From Euborellia annulipes (Eukaryota > Arthropoda > Insecta > Dermaptera > Anisolabididae), in NCBI GenBank assembly GCA_023213315.1, contig JAKCPI010003260.1:160932-224931 (forward strand): a stretch of 64,000 bases of DNA, in the 5' to 3' direction. The translations under genes and the position numbers were made by a program. A model generated the notes under the pieces. It saw only the letters and a list, made by a program, of their open reading frames with translations. It was not told where the DNA came from and made no database searches. Position 1 is the first letter of the stretch. The number at the start of each line of letters is the position of its first letter. Shown piece by piece: positions 12,246 to 23,249 of the stretch.

Positions 12246-12806
12246 CAAAGGCGGATACAAGGGGGGGGGGTAAAGGGAGTAATTACCCCCCCCCCCCCCC
12301 GAGATTTGAAAAAATACTTTTTTTTCGAAAAAAAAATTTAAATTTTTAATGTAAAATTTTAAAAATTAATACTTATTTTTTTTTTTTTAATTTTATTTAC
12401 TCCGGTACTTGGTTTTACACCATTTTCCCTATATTACAATTTTTTATTTTTTTTCTCTCTGTACAGACTGTGTCCGACCGTCAAGCATTGATAAAAAAAA
12501 AAAAAAGAATAGGAAGACCATTGAGAAAAATAATAGACTATATAGCAAAAAATGAGAATAAAGCAAAAAATGAATATAGCAGAAAATAAATACAAAAAAT
12601 AAATATATAGTAAGAACATTAATAAAAAAAATATATATCTAAAATAAGAATCCTGATAAAAATACATCCTGAAATTAATACTTAAAAATTTGATTTGTAT
12701 TTATTATCTGGCAAACAAGTAGAGAATGCGCCGAAAGTAAGAAAAAAATTGTGTGCTGTGCGACAACTCCCACCAGCCCCGAGAAACACCTCTGGATCCG
12801 CCCTTG
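12246..12806. mobile_element. hAT-type element with perfect 8-bp TSD
   Basis: The ends CAAAGGCGGATAC and GGATCCGCCCTTG are imperfect inverses next to G and C runs. CTGCCTCT occurs on both sides (12238-12245, 12807-12814). The interior (561 bp) encodes nothing convincing and carries an HINE-like TAAGAAAAAAATTGTGTGCTG remnant near its right end. Confidence 0.85.
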
Positions 12807-12943
12807 CTGCCTCTCCGCCTTTACTACATTTTAAAAATTTTACTGAAAAAACCAATTATGTATTCAGATTAATTTTCAAAATATTAGCTATACACCTCTG
12901 CTAAAAATATTGGTAAAATAATATGTATCGTTAAAGTCTATAG

Positions 12944-13230
12944 CAGTGTTTCCCAACCCTTTGAAGTTCACTCACCCTTCCTTGAACTAAAAAAAAAAAT
13001 TAAGCTTAATATGTAAAATTTATCTATAGAAAACAAGTATTACTGAATCGACCTCTATCACCATCTGCAGTGCATGAGAGTAATAAATTTGACTTACTTT
13101 ATTTCAAGTCCTTAAAAGACATTAGGCTTAAGTTTAGGATAATTTTTTTTTTATCTTAATATCTCACGGCACCCCTTAGCCAATCACTCGGCACCCTTGG
13201 GTGCCGGGGCAAACCGGTTGGGAACCACTG
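12944..13230. mobile_element. hAT-type MITE, CAGTGGTTCCCAACC ends
   Basis: The ends CAGTGTTTCCCAACC and GGTTGGGAACCACTG are classic hAT inverted repeats. The flanking GTCTATAG is exact at 12936-12943 and 13231-13238. 287 bp, non-coding. Confidence 0.92.
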
Positions 13231-13451
13231 GTCTATAGGTTTAAGATGTCGAAAAAACTTGACAAAAAAAATCTTAGAATGATAAAAGCCCTCCTTTCCT
13301 TTGATTAGGGACCGGCATTAAATTATAAAGAGGCGCTTAGATATTAGTTATTAAATAACTTTAAAAAAAATGTATTTTGATTAAATATTATTTTGAATGA
13401 GTAAATGAATAACATTTACATGAATTCATTATAACCTTGAAAATAAAGGTA

Positions 13452-13545
13452 GATTATACCAGATGGCTTAAATAGAAATGCCTGAACCCACAATAGATAA
13501 TATTATATTACAACGGTTATCGTCAAAGTCTTAAATAAAAAAAAA
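13452..13545 (+). repeat. SINE-A, 5'-truncated copy
   Basis: AGATGGCTTAAATAGAAATG, CCTGAACCC and AACGGTTATCGTCAAAGTC match the SINE-A body, followed by an A-run. Confidence 0.7.
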
Positions 13546-13659
13546 AAGGTAGATTATTTTTTTATTTATTTAAATATAAATAATATAATAATCGTTGTTT
13601 TATTTTTGTTATTAATCAATATATTTAACTTAAGAATGCGTCTATATTTTCGTTGCAAC

Positions 13660-13835
13660 TCGAAAGAGAGCTCCGCCGTTCGGCCTTCCTCCCCTCCATG
13701 CGCACAGCTCGCTAGTCGTCCAATAGAATTCGACTCGGCACTCGTACGTCGGGAAAAGAAAGGAGATGAGACATGCGGACAGTTTCGAGTTGGCTCTCGT
13801 ACCGTAAACATCTTGCGTGCAATTTTGTGAAAAGT
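13660..13835 (+). promoter_or_regulatory. Candidate promoter / 5' region of the Tigger-BESS gene
   Basis: An island of roughly half G+C with many CpGs within AT-rich DNA, about 130-300 bp upstream of the ATG at 13960. It contains an inverted-CAAT-like GTCCAATAG and no obvious TATA box. Composition and position suggest a host promoter rather than a transposon end. I found no terminal inverted repeats around the gene. The transcription start is not determinable from sequence. Confidence 0.5.
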
Positions 13836-13883
13836 TAATTTTTTTTATAAATTAAACCTCTTGCGTGCAATTTTGTGAAAAGT
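13812..13883 (+). repeat. 48-bp-spaced direct repeat upstream of the start
   Basis: A 24-bp word beginning CTTGCGTGCAATTTTG occurs exactly twice, at 13812-13835 and 13860-13883. It sits in the presumed 5' leader of the Tigger-BESS gene. It could be a small tandem duplication or a doubled regulatory site. Confidence 0.7.
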
Positions 13884-13959
13884 CAATTTTTCTTATGTTA
13901 TTATTTTTTATTAAAATAAATTTTATATAGTAATTTTTAAATATTTTAAAATTACTACT

Positions 13960-15606
13960 ATGGATAAAAAAAAAAGATCTAAAAGAAAGAATGTCAGAAC
14001 CTCTATTGAACTGAAAAAAGAGCTTATTGCGAAATTTGAAAAAGGAGTAAGAGTTGCGACTCTCGCCACTCAATATGGTATAGCGAAATCTACAATATCG
14101 TCCATAATTAAAAAGAAAGACATAATAAAAGAAGCTAATGTGGCAAAAGGAGTTTGCGCTCTTGCTGCAAACAGATCGAGTTTAGTTGAAGAATTGGAAC
14201 AACTATTAGCAATTTGGGTGAATGAAAAACGTTTGATTGGAGAACTTGTTACTGAAGCAATTATTTGTGACAAAGCAAAAGAGTTGCATTTACAACTTTT
14301 ATTAAACAATCCTGAAACTAGTGATGATTTTAAAGCAAGTAGAGGATGGTTTTGTCGGTTTAAGAAACGAAGTGGCATTCTTGTTGTAAAACATGGAGAG
14401 ACTAGTCTTAATAGCAGCGCTAATAGAGATGCTAAAAAATTTAGTCAAAATTTAAAAAAACTTGTAGAGACTGAAAGATATACTCCTGAACAAGTTTTTA
14501 GTTGTGATGAAGTTAGCTTATTCTGGAAAAAGGTGCCAAATAATACCTATATTATAAAAGAAGAAAGATCAGTGAATGATTTGGAGTGTATGAAAGAAAG
14601 ACTCACTCTTTTGTTTTGTTCTAATGCCAGTGGAGAGCTCAAAATAAAACCTATGCTTGTCTACAAAACTGAAACTCCAAGTGTATTTAAGAAAAATAAT
14701 GTTATAAAGAGTAACCTATGTGTAATGTGGAGAGCTAACAGTAAAACTTGGGTTTCAAGACAGCTCTTGGCTGAATGGATCCGGGAAGAGTTTGCCCCAA
14801 CTGTAAAAAAATACTTGAAGGAAAAAAATTTGCCAATTAAGGCGCTTCTAATTATGGACACCGATCCCGCTCATCCTCCTAGCTTGGAACAAGATTTGGA
14901 AGATGAATATAACTTTATCAAAGTGAAATTCTTATCCTTTAATATCTCTCCATTACTCCACCCCATGGATCACCAAGTCATGTCCTACTTCAAGAGGCTT
15001 TATACAAAAGCAGTTTTTCAAAGTTGTTTTCAAGTGATTTCCCTAAAAGACTTAACTTTCTGGGATTTTTGGAAAAATCATTTTAATATCCTGCATTGTT
15101 TGAGGATAATTGACAAAGCCTGGATGGAAGTTTCACCTAAGATGCTAAACTATTCATGGAAAAGATTGTGGCCAGAGTGTGTACCAGAAATAAACGTTAA
15201 TGACCTAGCAAGAGAACAGAAATCTATAGAGGAAGATATTGTATCTTTGGGAAATTCTATGGGTTTGATATTGAATTATAAAGATATTGAAGAATTGGTA
15301 ACAAATCACAAGAAAGACTTTTCATTAGAGGAGCTCCAAGAAATGAACCGAAAACAACAAGAAGAACTTTCTGTAGAGGAAATGAGCATTTCCACTTCAG
15401 AAATTAATAAACTATGTTACCATTGGGAGTTGATACAGAGATTAGTTGAAAAATGGCATCCAAATATTGCTGTGGCTAACAGGAGCATCAATCTCTTCAA
15501 TGACAATGTTATTGATCATTTTAAAAAAATTGCCAAAAATCGTGAAAGACAAACCAAAAATTTGCCTTCTACGTCCAAAGAACGCTGTCAATTCTCATCA
15601 ATACAG
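13960..15606 (+). CDS. Tigger/pogo-type transposase-derived protein fused to BESS, exon 1
   Basis: Exon 1 encodes residues 1-549 and is uninterrupted. Residues 13-55 form a pipsqueak/CENP-B-N-like HTH (LATQYGIAKSTISSIIKK). Residues 75-140 form the CENP-B/Tc5 HTH (RGWFCRFKKRSGI). The DDE_1 catalytic core keeps all three acidic residues of the Tigger DDD triad: D183 (SCDEVSLFW), D300 (LIMDTDPAHP) and D337 (HPMDHQVMSYFK). Tigger transposases cut and paste DNA at TA. Domesticated relatives such as CENP-B, jerky and the TIGD proteins bind DNA in the nucleus. The exon ends exactly at CAG|GTAAGA in phase 0, and the phases of exons at 20782 and 22027 fit, giving 706 residues. An intron-split frame, a GC-rich upstream region and no visible terminal repeats favour a domesticated host gene. 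Read without splicing, it would give a 558-residue protein, so an unspliced transposase is the alternative. Confidence 0.88.
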
Positions 15607-15716
15607 GTAAGACCGATGATTTATTTTCTCATATGAAAATTTTTAGTTTATTAATAAATAATTTTTTATTTAGATAAATTTTGGTGGATGTTCATTCACA
15701 CATTTTTTAGATTTTT

Positions 15717-16515
15717 ACTTTCTCTTACCTCTATATATGTTAATATATAGAAAGAAAAAGTATTGGTTTCATGTCAAAAATTCGATGTCGAGATTTTGAT
15801 GGATATATACGTTTTGAGGTTCCCTGAGCCCAAAAAAGTGGTTTTCGCGACATGGTCTGTCTGTGGGTGTGTGTTCAATTTTAAGCATGAAGGAATTGAG
15901 CTAGGAGGTTGAGATTTTATATTTAATTTTTGTACCCTCCTGGACCGTGAAAATAAGCTTTTAAACCAAATCGGCCAAAAAGTGCTAATACTTTACTGAT
16001 GTACTTTTTCAGTTTTTTTTTTTTCGATTTTCTCAAAATTCGCTCCAACGATTTTGATTAAAATTCAAAAATCAATTATTTTTTAGATGCTCTTTAAATG
16101 TATATTCTCATTTTGCCATTGAAATATTCTGAAGACCACTTTACTCTTGTACTTCATAGGAAGGATAGATAAATGGTTGCCATGGTACCAAAATATAAAA
16201 AATATTGTGTTTTTTTTTTTAAATAAAAAAAACTCACACTTTTTTCTCATTCACACTCACACTCACACACACATTCACACAGTCTTTTCGACAACTTAGG
16301 CCATTTAAACGCCATTTTGACGATAACCGTTATTATTTATAATATCTATTGGGGGTCCAGGCATTCCTATTTAAGCCATTTGGTATCCGCTTCCAACTAG
16401 ACCAAGCCTGTAGGCTTTTCCCATACTTATAAATTTTACATCTTGAATTCTAATATATTGGCGGAAACTAAATATATGTCGACACGAATCTGGTGCGACA
16501 GTCACACCAGATTTT
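15717..16515 (+). repeat. HINE-like copy in intron 1
   Basis: Full-length by its ends: ACTTTCTCTTACC at the left, CACACCAGATTTTT at the right. It is interrupted at about 16211-16417 by a reverse SINE-A copy. The 3' hairpin is reduced to GTGCGACAGTCACACC. Confidence 0.85.
16211..16417 (-). repeat. SINE-A inserted in a HINE copy
   Basis: In reverse orientation: poly-A side first, then CATTCACACTCAC words, AGTCTTTTCGACAACTTAGG, CGATAACCGTTATT and a shortened tRNA-like head ending at AGACCAAGCC. The head carries a deletion. Confidence 0.8.
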
Positions 16516-17031
16516 TTATCAATGGTTTATTATTTTTAATTAGCTAGTCAAGGGCGCCTCCAATGCTAAGGCCATACCATATTAACGCCACCATTCTCTA
16601 CAATCCTAACAATGTCTTCGAGTATGCAACTTCAATTACAAAATACACATAAATATTATAGGCTTAAATATTAACATTAATAGTTATCAATGATACCTAC
16701 AATATATAGGCTATAATAAATAAATAAATAGTTAATAAATCTAATTTAATACTATTAAACCAGCAATGTACGTTTATTTGTTTGTCAACACAACAGTTCT
16801 CGAAAACGGCTCTAACTATTTTTATCAAATTTTAAATATATACATTTCCAGCAAAATATGAAAATTCGAGTACTAGTACTTTACTGATGTACTTTTTTAG
16901 TTTTTTTCAATTTTCCCTTAATTTGCTTTTAACGATTTCTTTCAAATTTTAAATATTTCCTATTTGCGTTATACAAAACCAAGAACGATTGATCTCGCCT
17001 TTGGGAAACCTCGAATACTAGTACTTTACTG

Positions 17032-17364
17032 CAGGGGCGTATATAATATATTTCCCAAATCTATATACATATACACGGGTAGGCCTATACAGTGAACAGG
17101 GGGTATATAAGAAGGGCCAAGGAGGCCGGGCCCCCACCGAAAAAAATTCCGTCTTCCTAAAAAAAAAAATTTTGAAGGGCGGAAAAATTTTTGTGTCCCT
17201 AAAAATAAGGTAAAATAATTTTCATGGCAGGGGAAAAAATAAAATTTTGCCACCCTGCGGGAAAAAAAAATTTAGTTTCGTCAAAAAATTTTTCCTGCAG
17301 AAAATTTTTGAGTTCGTGCCCCCCCCCCCCTCCCCCCGAAAAAAATTTTTTATACACGCCCTTG
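17032..17364. mobile_element. hAT-type MITE with perfect 8-bp TSD
   Basis: The ends CAGGGGCGTATA and TATACACGCCCTTG are flanked by CTTTACTG on both sides (17024-17031, 17365-17372). It landed in an HINE-related segment that contains TACTAGTACTTTACTG. The interior resembles the elements at 58230-58480 and 58955-59150 (CCGTCTTCCTAA, GCGGGAAAA words). Confidence 0.9.
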
Positions 17365-17440
17365 CTTTACTGATGTACTTTTTATATTTTTTTCAATTTG
17401 CTCAATATTTATTTGACAATTTATTTCAAATTTTAAACAT

Positions 17441-17700
17441 GTAGGGTAGACTGGGGTAATGGCAGTCATCTAAGGAAAAATATTTATAAAAATAATTATT
17501 TCGATTTTTTTAAAACAATACTCTTTTAATAGAATGAATGATAATATAATTTTAATAGAATTATATCTAGTATTAGAAAAAAACATTTTAAATTTGATTA
17601 AACCTAATCTTTTTTTTACTAATGGCAAAAAAGTAAAAAATCTACTTTGACCCTGGGGGAATGACAGTCAGTGATGTCATTGTCTATATAACAATCATTA
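17441..17700. other. Possible transposon end region
   Basis: TAGGGTAGACTGGGGTAATG followed 200 bp later by GACCCTGGGGGAATGACAGTC suggests a repeated terminal motif of a TIR element. The two are direct-like rather than a clean inverted pair, so this stays tentative. Confidence 0.3.
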
Positions 17701-18180
17701 TCAGTGGCGTCATTACAACATTTTCTTGGTAATTTTTTCATTAATAACAATTTTTTTTTAAATCAAGTTAACTTGAAAAAACCAACTAAAATAGGATGTC
17801 GAAAACCAGTCGAAGTTTTTAGATATATTTCCAAATTTAGGATAAAAAGAAACCAGGAGATTTGTGTTCGTTCTGGGATATCCAGGGCGGCTTAGCGGCA
17901 ACTTGTCTGTTTTTTGGTCCTGGACCAACCGTGTACATATGTATAACCCGTTTCTCTACCAGCATCATCCCTGGTTTGGGTTCAATGATCGGAAGAAGAA
18001 AGAAAGACCTGTTCTAGTCTCAAGTCCTGGTTGGTCAAAAAATAAGAAAACTCACTTTAGGGGGTCAAGATAACAACAATAAACAAAGTAACCATTTGAA
18101 TAAATATTATATTCCAGATATTTTAATTTTTGGGGGCTTATATTATTAAAAATGTTTTATACTCATTTTAAACTATTTTT

Positions 18181-18881
18181 ACTTTCTCTTACCTATGTAT
18201 ATATGTAATATATATATATAGAAAGTATTGGATTCATGTCAAAAATTCGATGTCGAGATTTTGATGGATCTTCACGTTTTGAGGTCCCCTGAATCCAAAA
18301 AAGTGGTTTTCGCGAGATGGTCTCTCTCTCTCTCTCTCTCTCTCTTTCTGTGTGTGTGTGTGTGTGTGTGGGTGTGTGTGTGAACAAAATATCTCAAGAA
18401 CAAAAAGAGCTAGGAAGTTGAAATTTTATATTTAAGTTAGGCACCCCCATGGGACGTGACACGAAGCTTTTGAACAAAATCGACCAAAGAGTACTAGTAC
18501 TTTACTGATGCACTTTTTCACTTTTTTTCGATTTTCTCAAAATTTGCTCCAACGATTTTTTTTTTAATTCAAAAATCAATTATTTTTTAGATTCTCAATA
18601 AAATGTATATTCTAATTTTGTCATTGAAATCTTCTGAAGACCACTTTACTCTTGTTCTTTATAGGAAAGATAGGAATTTCTCCTATGGTTGCTTGGGTAA
18701 CAAAATATAAATATTTTCCCAAACTTATAAATTTTACATCTTGAATTCAAATGTACCCTACTGTCGGTAACTAAATATATCTCAACACAAAAAATCTGGT
18801 GTGACAAGCACAGAACACAACTTTCGATTACCTAAGGTAAGAGAAAGTTGTGTGCTGTGCGACCAGTCACACCAGATTTTT
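18181..18881 (+). repeat. HINE-like copy, full length
   Basis: Complete from ACTTTCTCTTACC to the 3' stem-loop ending CACACCAGATTTTT. The microsatellite block here is a CT run (about 18320-18345) followed by a GT run. The 3' subterminal GGTAAGAGAAAGT is the exact inverse of the 5' terminus. Confidence 0.92.
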
Positions 18882-19385
18882 ACATTATAATACAATAAGT
18901 GTTTCCTATCTACTTAAAAATATTTAGATAAATCTGTTTTTCTTAATAAATAAATTGCGGTCTTAAAGTAGCTAGGTTGTTTATTAAGTAAATGAAAATA
19001 TTCTAATAAATTTGACGTGAAACTTGATAATAGGAAATAATAAGTTCTCAAATTAAATATTTATCTTTGCAACCTTTAATAGTCAACATTAGTTAACTTT
19101 GTCATTCGAATATTAATACATGTTGAAAGTTTGCTGAAACTTTATCAGTCAATGAATGTTCCTTTCGAAGAGAGAAAGAGAGAGATAACGTTGGGGATCT
19201 TAGAGTCTTCTGTCTTGTTTACCATTTAGATCTCTCAACTTTAAGAAAGTACAGGGTCGGGTAGAGCCGTAGTCAGGGATGGTTCAAAGTCCGCCCCTCC
19301 CCCTCCAAAAAAAAATCAAAAATAATATAATAAATATATAGATTAGAAAGATTTTATCTGCTCAAAAAAATATAAATTAAAAATA

Positions 19386-19970
19386 AAAAATCTGGTGTGA
19401 TAGCGCACAGCACACAACTTTCTCTTACCCTTCGGTTGTGAACCGTGCTGATCACACCAGATTTTTTGTGTCGAGATATATTCAGTTTCCCATAGCACCT
19501 TAGTTTCAAACTTGATCACGCGATTCATAGATGGCGCTGAGCTACGAATGCTTCCACACTTCAAACAATTTTCACGAAAAATTTCACTGATATACTTTTT
19601 AAAGAGCATAAAAAAAAATAGTTGATATATGAATTTCAAACAAAATCGTTGGAGCGAATTTTGAGAAAATCGAAAAAACTGGAAAAGTACTTCAGCAAAG
19701 TACTAGTACTTTTTAGCCGATTTTGTTCAAAAGCTTATTTTCACTCCTTGTGAGGGTGCCTAACTTAAATATAAAATTTCAACTAGTTCCTGAGATATTT
19801 TGTTCAAAGACACACAGACAGACCATGTCGCGAAAACCACTTTTTTGGATTCAGGGGACCTCAAAACGTGAAGATCCATCAAAGTCTCGACATCGAATTT
19901 TTGACATGAATCCAATACTTTCTCTCTCTATATATATTACATATATATAGAGATAAAGAGGAGAGGAAGT
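19386..19970 (-). repeat. HINE-like copy
   Basis: Reverse orientation. Both ends are recognisable (AAATCTGGTGTGATAG at the left, tetranucleotide TATA-rich hairpin and GAGAGGAAGT at the right). The TG-rich block is almost lost. Confidence 0.85.
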
Positions 19971-20139
19971 AATAGGGCATTTTTTTATCGCATAATAATA
20001 AAAGCATTTCATTAAATTCAGATGGACCTACCATATTCAAATTTTTCTAGGCCTGTATAATTAAAAGAAGTAAATTATATTCCTGCGCCGGTTAACGACC
20101 GCTGAATAATGACGATTTAACGTCGAAGGTCAGGCATGA

Positions 20140-20640
20140 GCAATCCTAAAAAAATATGGGGATTGACTTCCCCGAGACTTTCTCGTATATTCTTTTGGAA
20201 TTACGTCTGGGTGTGTGTGTGAACACGATTGCTTAAAAACCAAAGCAGCTAGATCGATGAAATTTAGTATATGCTCCTTACACTAAAATTGTAGATTTCT
20301 ATCAACTTTTGGAGTAAATACGTCACTTGGAAGTAGTACTTTACTTAAAAAGTTTTTTCAAGAATTTTGAAATTTTCAATTTTTTTGTTATATTATGATA
20401 AAATACTCTATTTTAAAAAGTTTTTATTCTTTGACATTTTTACGAAAAGTAAATAGTTTTTGAAATAATCACAGAAGAAATAGAAAATATTCGTTAATTT
20501 TGATAAAAAATCAAAACAAAATCATACAGGTGTCATTAAAAAAAGGGTAAATATAAACAAACTTTATAGGAAAGATAGGAGAAATGGTTGCCATGGTGAC
20601 AAAATATCAAATATTTTCTAATGTTCATAAATTTTATATA
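20140..20640 (+). repeat. Diverged HINE-like repeat
   Basis: Same architecture as the common family (GACTTTCTCGTATA, GTGTGTGTGTGAAC, AGCTAGATCGATGAAATTTA, AGTAGTACTTTACTT, GGTTGCCATGGTGACAAAAT) but well diverged. It may be a second subfamily. Confidence 0.55.
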
Positions 20641-20644
20641 AAAG

Positions 20645-20725
20645 CAAGGGTCCACCCCAGGCGGGCCCGAGCCAGCTGGAGCGGAGTCTAGCGGGTGAAC
20701 CCGCCGAAGGCGGGCGCCACGGCTA
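20645..20725. other. Short GC-rich island in intron 1
   Basis: About 80 bp at high G+C inside AT-rich intron. It contains the perfect hairpin CCCGCC-GAA-GGCGGG (about 20698-20713) preceded by an overlapping GCGGGTGAACCCGC. Origin unknown; see findings. Confidence 0.6.
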
Positions 20726-20781
20726 TTAGTTTTAATAATTAGCTAAAATATCCAGTAATTTTGTTTATAAATATTTTTTAG

Positions 20782-20989
20782 GATGAATCTCAAATGGACC
20801 AGCCTGAAGACAACACAAGTAACTCAAGTAATGAAGATTTCGAAGATACAATCGAATTTGCGGTGAAAGAAGAAATAGAAGAAGAAAATGATTTTTTTCA
20901 AGGTCCTAATTCGCCCCTGCCTGATGAAAACTTAATTAAGGAAAATTTGCCAGGAGATATTCAAGTAAAAATAGAACAAGAAAGTGCAG
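20782..20989 (+). CDS. Tigger-BESS gene, exon 2 (acidic linker)
   Basis: The acceptor ATTTTTTAG precedes GATGAATCT and the donor is GCAG|GTATAT. The 208-nt exon enters in phase 0, as exon 1 requires, and leaves one base over. It encodes residues 550-618, rich in D, E, S and N (DESQMDQPEDNTSNSSNEDF, later FAVKEEIEEEN). There is no recognisable fold. Such acidic linkers are common between DNA-binding and interaction domains. No other reading frame is open across the whole exon. Confidence 0.8.
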
Positions 20990-21048
20990 GTATATAATCT
21001 ACTTAAATAAAATCAATAACAATAAACTAAATAAATTTAATTTTTTTT

Positions 21049-21714
21049 ACTTTCTCTTACCTATGTATATATGTAATATATATATAGAGAGAAAGTATTG
21101 GATTCATGTCAAAAATTCGATGTCGAGATTTTGATGGATCTTCACGTTTTGAGGTCCCCTGAATCCAAAAAAGTGGTTTTCGCGACATGGTCTGTCTGTG
21201 GGTGCGTGTGTGGGTGTGTGTTCAATTTTAAGCATGAAGGAATTGAGCTATGAGGCTGAAATTTTATATTTAAGTTAAACACCCCCCGGGACCGGAAAAA
21301 TAAGCTTTTGAACAAAATCGGCCAAAGAGTACTAGTACTTTACTGATGTACTTTTTCAGTTTTTTTTAATTTTCTCAAAATTCGCTCTAAGGATTTTGAT
21401 TAAAATTCAAAAATCAATTATTATTTAGATGCTCTTTCAAATGTATATTCTCGTTTTGCCCTCAAAATTGTTTGAAGCACACTTTACTCTTGTGCTTCAT
21501 AGGAAAGATAGGAGAAATGGTTGCCATGGTAACAAAATATAAATATTTTCCCATACTTATAAATTTTACATCTGAATTCAAATATTCCCTACTGCCGGGA
21601 ACTAAATACATGTCGACACAAAAAATCTGGTGTGACAAGCACAGTACACAACTTTCGATTACCGAAGGTAAGAGAAAGTTGTGTGCTGTGCGCCAGTCAC
21701 ACCAGATTTTTTCT
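21049..21714 (+). repeat. HINE-like copy, full length, in intron 2
   Basis: Starts ACTTTCTCTTACC inside a T-run and ends with the hairpin CACACCAGATTTTTT. Very similar to the copies at 47266 and 50297, suggesting recent spread. Confidence 0.92.
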
Positions 21715-21734
21715 GTTATATAAACAATAAATTA

Positions 21735-21985
21735 TAGAAAACAGATAAGGATAATGCAGCCAGTGAAATAAAAAAAGCTTTTTTTTTTTTTTGATCGACC
21801 GACGTTTCGGGCGCAAGTAATATACTTTCTCAGGACCTGCAGCTGTTTTTTTTTTTTTTTTTTTTTTGAATAAATGTTTTATTTACTATTGATTCCGAGG
21901 GCGTTGACTAAAATAATTTTTTTTTTTTTTTATTTCCTTGGCTACATTATCCTTCTCTGAGTTTTCTGTACTGCATCAGCCATAA
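21735..21985 (-). repeat. Fold-back repeat with hammerhead-like motif
   Basis: The outer arms AAGGATAATGCAGCCAGTG and the inverse of CCTTGGCTACATTATCCTTC bracket two long T-runs. Between them, the minus strand reads CCTGAGAAAGTATATTACTT, then GCGCCCGAAACGTCGG. The GAAACGTC half fits a short-stem-III hammerhead. The CTGANGA half is imperfect (CTGAGAA). Confidence 0.55.
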
Positions 21986-22026
21986 TCCTTCTCTATTATC
22001 AATAAATTAATTTGTCCATGTTATAG

Positions 22027-22292
22027 AAGAAGAAGAAGAAGAAGAAGAAGATGAGGAAGAAATTCAAGAGAAAAAACGAAGGCGGACTGAAGATGTAACT
22101 ACCAATGCCGCCACTTTAGAAAATTTCCCCGGGACAAGCTCTCATATCATTTCAGAAGAGAAAGATGACTGTGATATTTATGCTGAACTTATTGTCAACA
22201 AATTAAGAACACTTGATGAAAAAACTAAATGTATGATTAAAAATAAAATAGATAATTTGCTTTTTGATATAAAAGAGGATATAAGTGATTAG
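22027..22292 (+). CDS. Tigger-BESS gene, exon 3 (BESS-like C-terminus)
   Basis: The acceptor TGTTATAG precedes a GAA run. The exon's first two bases complete the codon left by exon 2. It encodes an E-rich run, a basic patch (EKKRRRTEDV) and then DIYAELIVNKLRTLDEKTK, CMIKNKIDNLLFDI and a stop at 22290-22292. The last about 35 residues match the BESS pattern (hydrophobic, aLRxLxxxxkxxxKxkIxxllfdi). BESS is a roughly 40-residue protein-interaction motif usually paired with MADF domains. An AATAAA lies about 20 bp past the stop. The fusion of BESS to a Tigger transposase is inferred from matching splice phases and needs transcript support. Confidence 0.78.
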
Positions 22293-22310
22293 TATATCAA
22301 ACACATTTAT

Positions 22311-22320
22311 TAAAATAAAC
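22311..22320 (+). terminator. Polyadenylation signal of the Tigger-BESS gene
   Basis: TAAAATAAAC contains AATAAA about 20 bp after the stop codon, on the coding strand. Confidence 0.6.
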
Positions 22321-22452
22321 TGTTAAAAAATTAATGTGTTTTCTAATATTTTTTCCTATCCTAGCCTACTGATTAATTTTGATTTATAAAAGGAAGGATC
22401 TTGAGAAAATTAAAACCACCATAAATCAACTTCTTCTCAATTCACTGTTTTA

Positions 22453-22905
22453 AGTTAGGCATCTAACAAGGGGGACCAGGAGCGTGAAAATAAGCTTTTA
22501 AACAAAATCGGCCAAAAAGTACTAGTACTTTACTGATGTTCTTTTTCAGTTTTTTTCGATTTTCACAAAATTCGCTCGAACGATTTTTTTTTTAATTCAA
22601 AAATCAATTATTTTTTAGATGCTCTTTAAAATGTATATTCTCATTTTGTCCTTGAAATCTTTTGAAGACCACTTTACTCTTGTATACTTCATAGTGTAGC
22701 AGAAATGGTTGCCATGGTAACAAAATATAAATATTTTTCTGTTTATAAATTTTACATCTTGAAATCTCAAATATACCCTTCTGTCGGGAACTAAATATAT
22801 GTCGACACAAAAAAAATCTGGTGTGGAAAGCACCGTACCCAACTTTCTCTTGCTGAAGGGTAAGAGAAAGTTGTGTGCTCTGCGACCAGTCATGCCAAAT
22901 TTTTT
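22453..22905 (+). repeat. HINE-like copy, 5'-truncated
   Basis: Runs from TAAGTTAGGCATC through TACTAGTACTTTACTGATG to the terminal hairpin. The 3' stem is slightly mutated (CATGCCAAATTTTT). Confidence 0.85.
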
Positions 22906-23249
22906 TCTTTTGCATTTGGTAGCTAGGAGATTAGACGGTAAATTCACCCTAAAGGGTGCAATGGCCTCAAGTTATGTTTGGACTGTTGTTTCTATTGTTT
23001 TCTCTAATAAAAGCGCCTTCGGCAGGCTGTGCCCAAGAAGTAATAGGAATTTTGGGACGAAAAAAAATTTCCTGTAATCTCTAGAAGGTACTCTTTAAGT
23101 ATATAAAATGTTGTTAAGAAATTCCAGCGGAAAGTTTCCCAAATAGAGTGACAGACGGACCTTCCGCTATTATTAATACAGTACAGATATTAATATTAAT
23201 GCCTAATTGGCAAGATAATAATCTTAAACAAATTAAGTATTAACTTTTC

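Noticed and set aside
20698..20713. Bacterial-style rho-independent terminator
   Set aside because: The GC hairpin has no T-run after it and the context is a eukaryotic intron.
22604..22947. Minus-strand frames of about 100 codons with cysteine- and serine-rich ends
   Set aside because: They lie wholly inside a HINE-like repeat. The same frames recur in other copies with shifts, so they are not genes.
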